Assembly (NCBI GenBank): GCA_003445035.1 | Contig: DLVV01000178.1 | Location: 9,512 to 55,134, forward strand | Direction: 5' to 3' | DNA: 45,623 nt | Source: Planctomycetaceae bacterium | GTDB taxonomy: Bacteria; Planctomycetota; Planctomycetia; Planctomycetales; Planctomycetaceae | Shown: piece after piece, positions 1-8,998 of the stretch | Layout: each line of letters opens with the position of its first letter | Position numbering within the stretch: the first letter of the stretch is position 1 | Translations under genes and position numbers: made by a program | Notes under the pieces: generated by a model | Told to the model about the DNA's origin: nothing | Databases searched by the model: none | What the model saw: only the letters and a program-made list of their open reading frames with translations

Positions 1-900
1 CAGGGCCACGTGCAGGTCGTCGGCGCGGACCGTCAACGACGACATGTCAAAGTCATCGGGCAGAGCTGCCATGTCGTGCTGCACCGCGTCGGGACCGTAC
101 ATGCCCACGATCAGGCCGCCGGATTCGGGGCGCGAGTAGATTCTCAGGTGGCGGTCGCGGATGGCCGGGCTGAGCCGATCCACGGGATGACTGTCGTCGG
201 GGCGGGTGGTCAGGTACACGTGTCCCAGGGCGGCGGTCTGCAGCGGGGTGTCGACCAGCCCGGCGACCAGGTACGACCATGGGCCGGCGGCGTTGATCAC
301 CATGCCGGTCGAGATGGTGCCGTGATCGGTGATGACGCCGCGGACACGGTTTTCGGTGAGGTCGAGCCCGCGGACCGGGCAGCCCGGATGGTAGACCACC
401 CCGTGTTCCCGGCCGAGTTTCAGGTAGGCCGCCACCAGTTCGGCCGGTTGCAGGTGGCCGTCGGTGGGACAGTAGCAGGCATCAACCAGGTCGTCGGTCC
501 GCATGTAGGGAAGCAGCCCCGAGACCTCTTCGATTGGCAGGTGATCGATGTCGAAATCAATCCCCCGGCCCATCTCGACCAGGTCACGGATCTCGCCCGC
601 CCGTTCGTCGGTCTGGGCCACTCGCAGGGAACCGGTTTGGACGAAGATCTCGACGTTGGCCCGCTCTTCCAGTTCAGCGACGATCTGCACGCCGTCCATC
701 AACATCCGGGTGGCCGCGGGTGAACCGCGGAGCTGGCCCAGCAGGCCGGCTGCCCGTCCGGTGGATCCGTTTCCCAATCGCTCGCGTTCGAGGACGGTCA
801 CCGACGCGCCGCGTGATGCCAATTGCATCGCCGTGCTCAAGCCGGCGACGCCACCTCCGATAACGACAACGTCGCTGGTCTCCGGGAGAGCGTCGGCCAT
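1..900 (-). CDS. FAD-dependent oxidoreductase (DAO / sarcosine-dimethylglycine dehydrogenase type), C-terminus outside window
   Basis: The frame runs from an ATG at 898-900 to the window edge, giving the first 300 residues with no stop. Residues 9-25 carry the dinucleotide-binding start VVVIGGGVAGLSTAMQLA, followed by an acidic FAD-ribose position in TVLERE. GSTGRAAGLL and VINAAGPWS are typical of the DAO superfamily, which oxidises amino acids, sarcosine, dimethylglycine or glycerol-3-phosphate with FAD. The spacing and the GGLIVGMYGP segment resemble the N-terminal half of sarcosine/dimethylglycine dehydrogenases, some of which continue into a GcvT-like folate domain. That part would lie left of position 1, so the substrate cannot be settled here. 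No signal peptide is visible, so the protein is probably cytoplasmic. It is divergent from the FHA gene to its right. Confidence 0.85.
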   Translation of the reverse strand, partial: MADALPETSDVVVIGGGVAGLSTAMQLASRGASVTVLERERLGNGSTGRAAGLLGQLRGSPAATRMLMDGVQIVAELEERANVEIFVQTGSLRVAQTDERAGEIRDLVEMGRGIDFDIDHLPIEEVSGLLPYMRTDDLVDACYCPTDGHLQPAELVAAYLKLGREHGVVYHPGCPVRGLDLTENRVRGVITDHGTISTGMVINAAGPWSYLVAGLVDTPLQTAALGHVYLTTRPDDSHPVDRLSPAIRDRHLRIYSRPESGGLIVGMYGPDAVQHDMAALPDDFDMSSLTVRADDLHVAL

Positions 901-1215
901 GGGATGGTCTGGTCCTGAACAGGTCGTGATTGTCCGTCGGTGGTCGTAGTTTAGCGTTCCACCGGCCATCGAGGGTAGCGATGCGGTAGCAGTCGATCAG
1001 CCGCCAAATCTCCAGGCAAGTAGCGACACAAACCTCCCATTTAACCCAGTATTCCAATCGCACTCGTTCAGCGGGACCGAGTCAACGATCGATTCATGTC
1101 TTGGACCGGGTGGTGACGAATCAAGAGGTGGAGCGGTTTGACCGGTGGACGCCAGGCCGTGCCATTTCGGAATGTGATTCGTCCGCCGGTTCGAGGAGTG
1201 GGAGCCAGATTACCG
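901..1215. other. Divergent intergenic region, no clear feature
   Basis: About 315 bases separate the FAD oxidoreductase (leftward) from the FHA gene (rightward). Short open frames here are in poor context and look like chance. Promoters for both genes should lie here. A TTGACC hexamer near 1138-1143 on the plus strand and a TTGACT on the minus strand lack convincing -10 partners. I see no tRNA, repeat or conserved small gene. Confidence 0.4.
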
Positions 1216-1908
1216 ATGGGACATCCGATTCAGATTGATCAGGGTTGTGCTGGTGGCTTGGAGATTCACCGCGGACGGACCGGTTACCGGTTTCGGCCGG
1301 TCATCGGGAAGCGGCTGGTGCTGGGTTCGGCTCCCGAATGTGACCTGCGGCTGGGTGGGGCGGGGATGCCACCGGTGCACAGCCAGGTGCACGTCGAAGG
1401 TGGTCGGGTGTGGATCGAGGCCATTTCGGCCGATCCTCCGATACTGGTCAATGGCGAGCCATGCCAGATGATCCCGTTAGTCGATGGGGATGTGATCGCG
1501 CTGGGGCCCTTCGCGTTCACCTGGAGGGCGGCGGAGGTTCCTGTTGTGGTGGCGTCTCCGGCCGAGAACTTGTCGATGGACGAACTGGTGGAGCGGCTCG
1601 AGCAGGACATGGCGATGGTCGCCGACCGGGACGAAACGACCAGGCAGGCCGTGGCGACCGTGGTGGAAGCGGCGCTCGAGACCCTCTACGGCGGCAAGCC
1701 CGTCCCGAGGGAGGTTGCCGGTGGTGGTGGCCTGGAGGAGAAGCTCGACGAACTGGTCCGTCGGATCGAGGCTCACGAATCGGCTCACGCCGCAGCGGTC
1801 GAGAGTTTGCTGGATACGCAGGAGCGGCTGGTGGCCCAGGTCGGGTCGCTGGTGGCCCGGTTGCTGGACGAGCAGTCCGGGGGCGAGGGTCTGCGGGCCA
1901 GCGCCTAG
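1216..1908 (+). CDS. FHA-domain protein with C-terminal helical region
   Basis: This is a 230-residue protein. The start is placed at ATG 1216, where GGAG-like bases lie about 12 nt upstream; an upstream in-frame start at 1138 gives an unlikely leader. Residues about 28-105 read as a forkhead-associated domain: a glycine-rich strand with [12 protein letters not shown], then the [15 protein letters not shown] strand-turn, [16 protein letters not shown] and [12 protein letters not shown] domains bind phosphothreonine peptides. Here the canonical Ser-x-x-His turn is only partly kept (PPVHSQV), so phosphopeptide binding is not assured. From about residue 125 to the end the sequence is charged and helical, likely coiled coil ([25 protein letters not shown]). 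No membrane segment or kinase gene is adjacent. Its stop codon overlaps that of cysE tail to tail. Confidence 0.7.
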   Translation: MGHPIQIDQGCAGGLEIHRGRTGYRFRPVIGKRLVLGSAPECDLRLGGAGMPPVHSQVHVEGGRVWIEAISADPPILVNGEPCQMIPLVDGDVIALGPFAFTWRAAEVPVVVASPAENLSMDELVERLEQDMAMVADRDETTRQAVATVVEAALETLYGGKPVPREVAGGGGLEEKLDELVRRIEAHESAHAAAVESLLDTQERLVAQVGSLVARLLDEQSGGEGLRASA

Positions 1909-2846
1909 GCGTCGGCTTCGCGGAATTTCAGCTGGGGCTTTTCGATCGTCACCACCGTGCTGGGTGGGACGCTCTGTATCAGCGAGACGCTGGCCCCGAT
2001 GACCGACCGGGCCCCGATGACCGTTTCGCCGCCCAACACGGTCGCGTTGGCGTAGATCACCACACCTTCCTCAATGGTCGGATGCCTTTTCTGGCCACGG
2101 ACCAGTTGGCCGCTGTCGTCCTTGGGGAACGAGAGGGCACCGAGCGTGACGCCCTGGTAGAGCTTGACGTGCGAGGCGATCTCGGTCGTTTCGCCGATCA
2201 CCACACCGGTGCCGTGATCGATGAAGAACGACGATCCGATCGTCGCACCGGGATGGATGTCGATCCCGGTGCGGTTGTGCGACCATTCGGCCATCATCCT
2301 GGGAATGAAGGGGACATCGAGCCCGTACAGCTCGTGGGCCAGCCGGTGGACGGTGATCGCCTGCAGCCCGGGGTAGCAGAGTATGATCTCGTCGAGTCCC
2401 TGTGCGGCGGGGTCGCCGTCGTAGGCCGCCTGGACATCGGTGGCCAGCAGTTCTCGCAGCCGCGGCAGTGACTCGAGCAACGCGATCGTCTTCTGCCGGG
2501 CCAGTTCCTCGAACACGTCATTCGCGTCGGCCGCCTGGGGATCGTCGCTGTTGGCCAGGGCCTGCTCGTGTCGCAGGGCCCGAGCGATCTGCTGGGTGAG
2601 AGCGTCGTTGAGGCCTTCGAGCAGGTCACCCACGTGGTAGGCGACGTTGCCGGCATGCAGTTTCTGACGACGCTGGTATCCGGGGTAGATCACCTCCATC
2701 AGGTCGTGGGTGATCTCGATCACGGCGTCGTTGTGAGGCAGCGGCGAGTGTCCGAGGTGATTGATCGTGCCGATCTGGCTGTAGGTCGCGACGACCTGTT
2801 CGGTCACGTGCGGTAACCGGTTCTTGCCGGGAGTATCAGAAGCCAT
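1905..2846 (-). CDS. cysE: Serine O-acetyltransferase
   Basis: This 313-residue protein transfers acetyl from acetyl-CoA to L-serine, the first committed step of cysteine synthesis. The C-terminal left-handed beta-helix shows the diagnostic SAT signature: [60 protein letters not shown] and [10 protein letters not shown]. The catalytic Asp-His pair is in FFIDHGTG. The N-terminal ~170 residues are helical and longer than in E. coli CysE, as in the EpsC-like SAT subgroup. The start at 2846 is preceded by AAAGG at a plausible distance. No cysteine synthase (cysK) is adjacent. A perfect 10-bp inverted repeat lies about 107-130 nt upstream of the start and may be regulatory. Confidence 0.93.
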   Translation of the reverse strand: MASDTPGKNRLPHVTEQVVATYSQIGTINHLGHSPLPHNDAVIEITHDLMEVIYPGYQRRQKLHAGNVAYHVGDLLEGLNDALTQQIARALRHEQALANSDDPQAADANDVFEELARQKTIALLESLPRLRELLATDVQAAYDGDPAAQGLDEIILCYPGLQAITVHRLAHELYGLDVPFIPRMMAEWSHNRTGIDIHPGATIGSSFFIDHGTGVVIGETTEIASHVKLYQGVTLGALSFPKDDSGQLVRGQKRHPTIEEGVVIYANATVLGGETVIGARSVIGASVSLIQSVPPSTVVTIEKPQLKFREADA

Positions 2847-2952
2847 GGCGGAAGCCTTTGGTCGTGAACCGCCACCAGGGTGGTCGGCTGGTCAGAGCTG
2901 CGACGCGAGCGGGCGTCGCCGGCCCGGGGGATGTCGTGGAATGTTCGAGCGT

Positions 2953-2976
2953 GGTCGACGGAGCGTTCCGTCGACC
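2953..2976. promoter_or_regulatory. Perfect 10-bp inverted repeat upstream of cysE
   Basis: The arms at 2953-2962 and 2967-2976 (GGTCGACGGA and its exact complement) are separated by the 4 bases GCGT. The repeat lies about 107-130 nt before the cysE start, inside a ~300-base stretch without a convincing gene. It could be an operator or an RNA hairpin in a cysE leader. No T-tract follows on either strand, so an intrinsic terminator is less likely. Confidence 0.45.
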
Positions 2977-3107
2977 CATCAACAGCCGCAGCTGATTGGC
3001 AGCAACAGCGAGCAGAGTGAGGACTGTCGAACGACTCGTGACATCTTCGGCCACCCCGGGGGGAACGGATCACCGCCGGCGAAGGTCCAACGACCGCTAC
3101 CGACGGT

Positions 3108-3135
3108 GACTCCTGATCATTCGATTCTAGGAGTC
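3108..3135 (-). terminator. Stem-loop just downstream of the diheme giant gene
   Basis: GACTCCT (3108-3114) and AGGAGTC (3129-3135) are perfect 7-bp arms around a 14-nt loop. With wobble pairs the stem can extend further. It begins about 14 nt after the stop codon of the 3150-7568 gene on the minus strand. There is no U-run after it, so this is a candidate 3'-end hairpin rather than a clear intrinsic terminator. Confidence 0.4.
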
Positions 3136-3149
3136 GCTCGAGAGGCCGG

Positions 3150-6100
3150 TCAAGGGGCTGCCGCGGCCGGGACCTCGAGGCCGAGCTTGGCCGGGTGCTT
3201 CTTCTGGTTGAGCACCCAGCGACGGATGATCTGGTAGCCGGGGTCCATCGGCTGGTAGCGTCGCCCGCCCTGGTGTCCGTCTTCCTTGCCGGTCTGGATG
3301 TTCAGCGGTTTTCTCAGCAGCTTGCTCTTCTCGATGTTTTGCAGATCGACCCGGAACTGCAGCAGGCGGTAGTTGGCCAGCAGCTTGTCGACGGGAAGGT
3401 AACCGGCGTCGTCGGGCGGGTTGAGTGTCAACGGGGGGACCCGGCCAGGCACGCCGTGGCACGCGAAGCAACTCCGCTGGTCGCCCCGCAGCACCTTGTC
3501 CATTTCGGGTGTGACGTAGTCACGGAAGAACTGGAAATCGGCGACGAACTCGGCATCGAGTTTCGGTTTGCCGTTCTTGTCGACGGGTTGTTTGCGAGGC
3601 TTCTCGCGATTGACCGCGGCGGTGAGTTCCTTGAGGAAGTTCTTGCGGTTGGTCGAGAGCACGTTGCGAGCGGTCTTGACCACGTCCTTGCGTTTCTCGA
3701 ATTTCAGCATCGCCTCCAGCGCATTGAGCACCTCGGGGTTCCGTCTCAGCGAGGTCGCCTGGGCCATGGTCACGGCGACACCGCGCGTTCGGGGGTCGGA
3801 GGTGGCCTTGAGCTGGTCCAGGAACAACTGCAGCGCCCGCGTGCGGTGTGCTGCGTAGGGATCAATCGGGGGCAGTTGGCCTTTCTTGACCTGGACTTCG
3901 GGCAGCTTGGTCTTGTGAGTCAGGATCCAGGTGACGCTGGGCAACCAGAACTGCGCGTCGAGCTTGTTCTGGAACGACTTGGGCAGGAAATCGAGCGCCA
4001 TGTCGATGTGCAGGTCGGGGTTGCGACCCAGGGCGTCTCCCAGCCCGGTGGACAGGTACCACTCGGCATCCATCTGCCGCTTCAGTTCGGTTCTCTTGGC
4101 CGCATCGGAGTTCTTCTTGATCTCTTCGGCGGTGACGAACTTGGGGAACCTGGGGGCCAGGTAACCGAGGATCTCGTGTTGTTGGTCCTTGTTCTGGGGG
4201 ATGACCCAGCGGACGCGTCCGAAGAGCTTGAGGACCGGGTCGGAGAGTTGCGACCGGCGAGGCGGTTCGTTGGCCCCCCGACGGATCTGTCGCAAGAGCG
4301 GCTCGACCAGTTCGGGAACCGCGACGAACTTGGCAGACCGCGGATCCGAAACGCTGCTGGCGGCCACGGCCCTCAGTGCCTCGGGGCCTTCCAGCGAGTA
4401 GGTGATCAGCTGTTGTTGCAGCGGCTGGTGGGGCACGTTGGCGGCTCCTTCGAGCCCGAGTTTCACCGGCAGCAGCGCTTCACCGGAGCGGTCCTTGCTG
4501 ATCTTGGGGTCGACGAACTTGAGATAGGTGAGCACGGCGTGTCCGAAGAGGTCACCCGAGCCGGGGGTGATGTAGCCCATTTGTCCAGGTCCGCCGTCGC
4601 CTCCGGAGGTGTTGTAGAAGGTGGCGGCCACGGCAACGAGTCGCCGTGACAACCGCCGGGCCACCACCGGGTTGTTCTTGATCGCCTCGGCGAGCGTCTG
4701 CTCGATTTCCCCGAACAGCTTCTGAAGCTTGGTGTACTGGTGTTGCCGACTGCCGTTGGCCTTGTGGCCATTGGCGATGAACAGGGCGTGGGCCTGGTAT
4801 CTCATCCCGTTTTCGGCCAGCTCGTTCGGTTCGGGCCGGCTCAGCCTCGCGATCCAGGTCTTGTTCAATGCGGTCCGGACCGGCGGGTTCCAGACCCACC
4901 AGTTCCAGCTGGCCCGGGTGGACCACGCCCTGACGGCCGGATGTGGGTCCTCGAGCATCATCGAGCTGATCAGTGTCGTCAGCTGGTCCCAGCCGATGTC
5001 GATCCCGGGCATCACGCCGTCGACCCGCATCACCAGGGTTCTCGCCAGTGCGGCCCGGGTGCGGTCATCGCCGGACGCGGCAGCGGTCGCGACCGCCTTC
5101 CAGCCGCGGTTGTCGATCAGCAGCTGGCGAAGCCCCCAGGCGGCGGCTTCGCGGACCGCCTTGACCGGGTCTCCCAGTCCGTCGACCAGCGGCTTGACGC
5201 CCCGGTCGGTGGGCGCAGCGGCCAGTCCGATCATCGCCCAGTACCGAACCAGGGGACTCTTGTGCCCGGCCAATCCCAGCATCAACGGCACCAGCGCGGG
5301 ATTCTCGGTCGTCGACAATCTCCGCGCCCGCTCGATCGTTTCGGCCAATGTCTCGTTCTCACCTGCCTCGAATTCCTCGGCCTTCGGCTCGCCCGGCTTG
5401 ACGGGGAACAGCCGCGAGAGCGCATGGAGGCTGTAGCTGGTCGAGACGAACCCGGTCTGCGACTTGCCTTTCCAGTATCCGCTGGGGTGCTGCAGGCCCA
5501 GCAGCCCCTGGACCCCCTTCTTGACCGTGGGGTCCTCGGGCGTGAAGCCGGCGGCCTGGAAGGCGATCAACGCCAGGGCGGTCGGCGAGGGTTCGGGTTT
5601 GGTGTTGCCCTTGGCTTCCCAGGTCTTGCCGCCGTCAGGGCTTTTGCCGGGGTCGAATCCCCAGGTGCCGTCGGCGTTCTGGATCTGCCTGAGCCGTTCG
5701 AGGTCGGCGGTGACCTGCTTGTTGATCCGCTTGGCCAGCTTCGCAGCTTCCTCGGCGGTTGTCCTGTGTCCCTTGTAGGGCACCCGGGAGGTGGCCTTGG
5801 GCTGGGTGGTCTCCTTCTCGGTGACCCGGGCGGCAGCGGCGGGGTAGTCGGCGGGGAAATACCTTTTGAGCAGTTCGACCCGGTGAGCCATGTCGTCGGA
5901 GTAGACGGGCTTGACCCCCAGCACCTTGCGGGCCTTGTCTTCGAGACCGCGGAAGTACTTCGGGTCTCCGGTGGCTTTCCAGGCTTCGAACAGGATCTCG
6001 CCGGCGTAGCTGAACACGACACTCTTGCCGACGTTGGCCCCGGGACCGGCGGCGTTGATGCCACCGGGGTCACCGGACTGGAGAACGAAATTGGCGGCTC

Positions 6101-7568
6101 GGATGGCCTGCTTGCTCTGCAGGACGCGCGGGGCGCGGAAGCGTTCGACCGAGACGACCGAGTGGCCGGCGACGCGGGTGCCGGCGGGGCCGTCGCCGAG
6201 ATCGAGGGGAGCCAGGCTGGTGTTGTTGGCCGCGTCGATCAGCTTGTTGGTTGGCCGCATCGACTGGTAGCAGATGTTGACCAGGTTGCGGAACAGCTGG
6301 ATGTTGCGGATGCGGTAGCCCTGGGTCAGCGGGATGGCCGGTCCCCACACCCCGCTCTGCGTGTGGCAGCTCATGCACTGCGTTCCCAGCAGATTGCCGG
6401 TGTCGCGGATGCGTCGTTCGACGCTGGCTCCTCTTGGCCGGTTGGTCAACCAGCTGTCGACCTGTCCCACGTGGTCGTAGAGCCCGTGGCGAACCGCCTG
6501 GCGAGGGTCGCTGAACGGAGCGGGGCGGACGACTCTCAGGTCGAGTTCGTACCCCGGCGAGTTGCTTTCGACCCTCAGCAAGTAGACCTGCCCGGGCTTC
6601 AGCGTGCGGTTGATCGCGATCCGGTGCTGCTCCTTCTGCTGGTGCACCCGTTCGTTGGAGTTCTTCCCCTCGGTGTACTCGTTGCCCAGGGGCAGCAGGG
6701 TTCCCGGGGCGGCAACGGACTGGTCGACCGGAATCGCGTAGCAGCGGATTCTGGCGGCGACCAACTGGTCGGGAATCGACAGGCACGCGGTCAGCAGCCT
6801 CGGCTGGTCACCGGGAAACTCGAGACGGAACCAGTCATCACCGCTGCCGCCGACCCGGCTGTTGTCGTAGTACTCGATGTCGTCGGATCCGCCGACGACT
6901 CGTAGCGAGTAGTCCTCGGCGGCCTTCTTCAACGCCAGCGGCTGGGCCTGTTCGGGGGTGTCATTGGGTTCGGCCTCGATGAACAGGCGACCACCGGCGG
7001 GCCGGGCATCGATGTCATGGATCTCGATGGTCACTCCAACGGTGTGGTCGGCCGGCCAGGGCACTTTCCGGGCCGCCGGCCGACTCAACGGTGCCTGCCC
7101 GGCCTCGCGCCATCGTCCCCCCTCGAACAGGGTCACCGCGTTCTGTTCGGTCGAGACCTCCAGGCGGTAGGTTCCGGCGATCGGCGCGCGGTAGACGGTG
7201 AACACGTCGGGATCGAGTGCGTGGAGGAGTTTCGACCAGTTGGGGGTGGGATCTGTGTAAATTCCCTGGGCGGTCTTCTTGCGGGCCGGTTTCTTCTCCG
7301 ACGTCTTCGCGGGTTGCTGCGGCGTATCGGGCTTGAGAAGTTTCCAGCTGGCCTTCAGCCGGCCGTTGGCCGGAAGAGCCGACGGCTTGTCGACGCGGGC
7401 ACTGATGGTGACCGACTGGCCCGAGTTCAGGTGCACCTCCTGCGCCAGCGTTCCGGGTACCCGGGCCGTTTGCTGGATGTCCTTGCCGTCGGCCGTGGTG
7501 GACAGCGCGATGACGATCGCGACGGCGGCAAACGGGGGAGCCGAGGAGCAGAAGAATCGGGTGGACAT
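3150..7568 (-). CDS. Giant exported diheme protein with alpha/alpha-toroid and HEAT-like repeats
   Basis: This 1472-residue protein starts at ATG 7568, immediately before a signal peptide (MSTRFFCSSAPP, then a hydrophobic stretch ending near TTADG). An in-frame upstream start would put 26 unlikely residues ahead of it. Residues about 30-390 look like beta-rich pre-peptidase-type or carbohydrate-binding folds. A heme c site CMSCH lies near residue 398 and a second, CFACH, near residue 1366. Around 620-730 are squalene-cyclase/prenyltransferase-like repeats (NADGTWGFDP, LQHPSGYWKG). From about 750 onward come HEAT-like helices (SPLVRYWAMIGLAAA, AVREAAAWGLRQLL). The second heme resembles the heme domains of planctomycetal PSCyt proteins. 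It is probably a periplasmic electron-transfer or scaffold protein, but its partner and substrate are unknown. It appears monocistronic and is divergent from the PQQ propeller gene. Confidence 0.75.
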   Translation of the reverse strand: MSTRFFCSSAPPFAAVAIVIALSTTADGKDIQQTARVPGTLAQEVHLNSGQSVTISARVDKPSALPANGRLKASWKLLKPDTPQQPAKTSEKKPARKKTAQGIYTDPTPNWSKLLHALDPDVFTVYRAPIAGTYRLEVSTEQNAVTLFEGGRWREAGQAPLSRPAARKVPWPADHTVGVTIEIHDIDARPAGGRLFIEAEPNDTPEQAQPLALKKAAEDYSLRVVGGSDDIEYYDNSRVGGSGDDWFRLEFPGDQPRLLTACLSIPDQLVAARIRCYAIPVDQSVAAPGTLLPLGNEYTEGKNSNERVHQQKEQHRIAINRTLKPGQVYLLRVESNSPGYELDLRVVRPAPFSDPRQAVRHGLYDHVGQVDSWLTNRPRGASVERRIRDTGNLLGTQCMSCHTQSGVWGPAIPLTQGYRIRNIQLFRNLVNICYQSMRPTNKLIDAANNTSLAPLDLGDGPAGTRVAGHSVVSVERFRAPRVLQSKQAIRAANFVLQSGDPGGINAAGPGANVGKSVVFSYAGEILFEAWKATGDPKYFRGLEDKARKVLGVKPVYSDDMAHRVELLKRYFPADYPAAAARVTEKETTQPKATSRVPYKGHRTTAEEAAKLAKRINKQVTADLERLRQIQNADGTWGFDPGKSPDGGKTWEAKGNTKPEPSPTALALIAFQAAGFTPEDPTVKKGVQGLLGLQHPSGYWKGKSQTGFVSTSYSLHALSRLFPVKPGEPKAEEFEAGENETLAETIERARRLSTTENPALVPLMLGLAGHKSPLVRYWAMIGLAAAPTDRGVKPLVDGLGDPVKAVREAAAWGLRQLLIDNRGWKAVATAAASGDDRTRAALARTLVMRVDGVMPGIDIGWDQLTTLISSMMLEDPHPAVRAWSTRASWNWWVWNPPVRTALNKTWIARLSRPEPNELAENGMRYQAHALFIANGHKANGSRQHQYTKLQKLFGEIEQTLAEAIKNNPVVARRLSRRLVAVAATFYNTSGGDGGPGQMGYITPGSGDLFGHAVLTYLKFVDPKISKDRSGEALLPVKLGLEGAANVPHQPLQQQLITYSLEGPEALRAVAASSVSDPRSAKFVAVPELVEPLLRQIRRGANEPPRRSQLSDPVLKLFGRVRWVIPQNKDQQHEILGYLAPRFPKFVTAEEIKKNSDAAKRTELKRQMDAEWYLSTGLGDALGRNPDLHIDMALDFLPKSFQNKLDAQFWLPSVTWILTHKTKLPEVQVKKGQLPPIDPYAAHRTRALQLFLDQLKATSDPRTRGVAVTMAQATSLRRNPEVLNALEAMLKFEKRKDVVKTARNVLSTNRKNFLKELTAAVNREKPRKQPVDKNGKPKLDAEFVADFQFFRDYVTPEMDKVLRGDQRSCFACHGVPGRVPPLTLNPPDDAGYLPVDKLLANYRLLQFRVDLQNIEKSKLLRKPLNIQTGKEDGHQGGRRYQPMDPGYQIIRRWVLNQKKHPAKLGLEVPAAAAP

Positions 7569-7723
7569 GGTGGCCCCGGGAGATCGGTTTCGTCTGGCTG
7601 TGAATTGCGAAACCCCATTGTGTCGCCTGATGGGGAGCCAGTTCAAGGGGAGCCCAATGGCCCAATGAGGGGGGGATCGACGCGTCGGTTGTTACACTGG
7701 TGCGGTTTTCGAGCGAGGCTGTG

Positions 7724-8953
7724 ATGCGGAATCTGTACGGACTGTTGGCGGTCGTGGCTGTGGCGGGAATGGCCGAGGCGGCCGATTGGCCCCAGTGGAG
7801 GGGTCCCGCCCGGGACGGTGTTGCCGATGCGTCGGGTTTGCCGACGAAGTGGCCGGCCCAACTGAAACCCGCTTGGCGGAAAAAGGTCGGCGAAGGGCAC
7901 TCGTCGCCAGTTGTGCGATCCGGACGTGTGTACCTGTTGTCCAGGCAGGGCGGACACGAGGTGGTCCGGGGGTTCGAGCTGGAGTCGGGTCGCGAGTTGT
8001 GGAGAGGCGATTACAAGGCGGAGTACAAGATCCAGTCGGTTGCGCGGGATCATGGCCGCGGGCCCAAGGCGACCCCCGTCATTGCCGGCCAACGGTTGGT
8101 CACCTTTGGCATCAGCGGAATCCTCTCCTGCTGGGAATCCGCCACGGGACGCAGGGTGTGGTCCCGCGATTTTGCCGGGCAGCACCGGGAGACCGTGCCA
8201 CTGTACGGACACGCCGCCTCACCGATCGTCGTTGATGGAAAGGTGATCGTGCACGTCGGTGGCCACGACGACGGCGCGTTGACCGCACTGGATGTGGCCA
8301 GTGGCAAGATCGCCTGGCGATGGGCCGGGGACGGCCCGGCGTACGCCTCGCCGGTTCTGTTGACCGTGGACGGCAAACGACAACTGGTTGCCCAGTCCCA
8401 GAAGTTCCATCTGGGCGTCGATCCGGCCAGCGGGGAGGTGCTGTGGCGGGTGCCGTTCACCACCCAGTTCGATCAAAACAGCGTCACCCCACTGGTGGCT
8501 GGCGGCCGGGTGATCCTGGCCGGTTACGATCAGCCGACGGTGTCGCTGAAGGTCACCGCCCGGGGTGGCCGGTTGCGGACCGACAGGAAATGGAAGAATC
8601 GCGGGATCGCGATGTACATGAGCAGTCCGGTGGTGGCCGGGGGGCGGCTATTCGGAATGACCCACCGGCGTCGAGGTCAGCTCTTTTGTGCCGATCCGGC
8701 CAATGGAAAGGTCGCCTGGGCCACACAGGGCCGGCTGGCTGAAAACGCTGCGCTGATCGTCGCCGGGGACGTGTTGCTGGTCCAGACAAGCGGCGGCGAA
8801 CTGCTGGTGGTGGCGGCTGACAGGACGAGGTACCGGGAACTGGCGCGATACCGGTTGTCGGAATCAGCGACCTGGGCTCATCCCGCGCTGGTGGGATCCA
8901 GGCTGCTGGTCAAGGACCGGGATCACCTGCTGGTGTTCGACCTGGCCGGGTGA
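7724..8953 (+). CDS. Exported PQQ-like beta-propeller protein
   Basis: This 409-residue protein starts at ATG 7724, preceded by GAGCGAGG; a GTG at 7700 is an alternative. Residues 1-19 form a signal peptide (MRNLYGLLAVVAVAGMAEA), and the mature protein begins ADWPQWRGPARDG, a planctomycetal hallmark of BamB-like propellers. Repeated blade motifs follow: SGRELWRGDY, TGRRVWSRDF, SGKIAWRWAGD, SGEVLWRVPF and NGKVAWATQG. The fold is that of PQQ quinoprotein or BamB propellers. I see no indication of a genuine PQQ-binding disulfide, so it is more likely a structural or sugar-binding propeller than a dehydrogenase. It converges with the DUF2617 gene, with about 45 bases between the stops. Confidence 0.85.
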   Translation: MRNLYGLLAVVAVAGMAEAADWPQWRGPARDGVADASGLPTKWPAQLKPAWRKKVGEGHSSPVVRSGRVYLLSRQGGHEVVRGFELESGRELWRGDYKAEYKIQSVARDHGRGPKATPVIAGQRLVTFGISGILSCWESATGRRVWSRDFAGQHRETVPLYGHAASPIVVDGKVIVHVGGHDDGALTALDVASGKIAWRWAGDGPAYASPVLLTVDGKRQLVAQSQKFHLGVDPASGEVLWRVPFTTQFDQNSVTPLVAGGRVILAGYDQPTVSLKVTARGGRLRTDRKWKNRGIAMYMSSPVVAGGRLFGMTHRRRGQLFCADPANGKVAWATQGRLAENAALIVAGDVLLVQTSGGELLVVAADRTRYRELARYRLSESATWAHPALVGSRLLVKDRDHLLVFDLAG

Positions 8954-8998
8954 GTCCCGCGGAGCCCGTTCCGATCGGGCCGTCGCATCGGTGGCCGT

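Larger units (their letters stand above)
2847..3149. other. Intergenic region upstream of cysE
   Basis: About 300 bases lie between the cysE start and the end of the diheme giant gene on the same strand. Apart from the inverted repeat at 2953-2976 and the stem-loop at 3108-3135, I see no RNA gene or convincing promoter. A 72-codon GTG frame on the minus strand (2836-3054) was considered and not accepted as a gene. Confidence 0.4.

Noticed and set aside
2836..3054. 72-codon GTG-initiated frame on the minus strand between cysE and the diheme giant
   Set aside because: It has a weakly hydrophobic N-terminus but no clear ribosome binding site, a mixed third-base composition less biased than true genes here, overlaps the cysE start by 11 bases, and contains the perfect palindrome. 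I found no family pattern.
3195..4649. Long 484-codon plus-strand frame, and the 721-codon frame at 4740-6905
   Set aside because: Both are antisense to the diheme giant. They are Gly/Arg/Gln/Val-rich without domain patterns, as expected for mirror frames of GC-rich genes.
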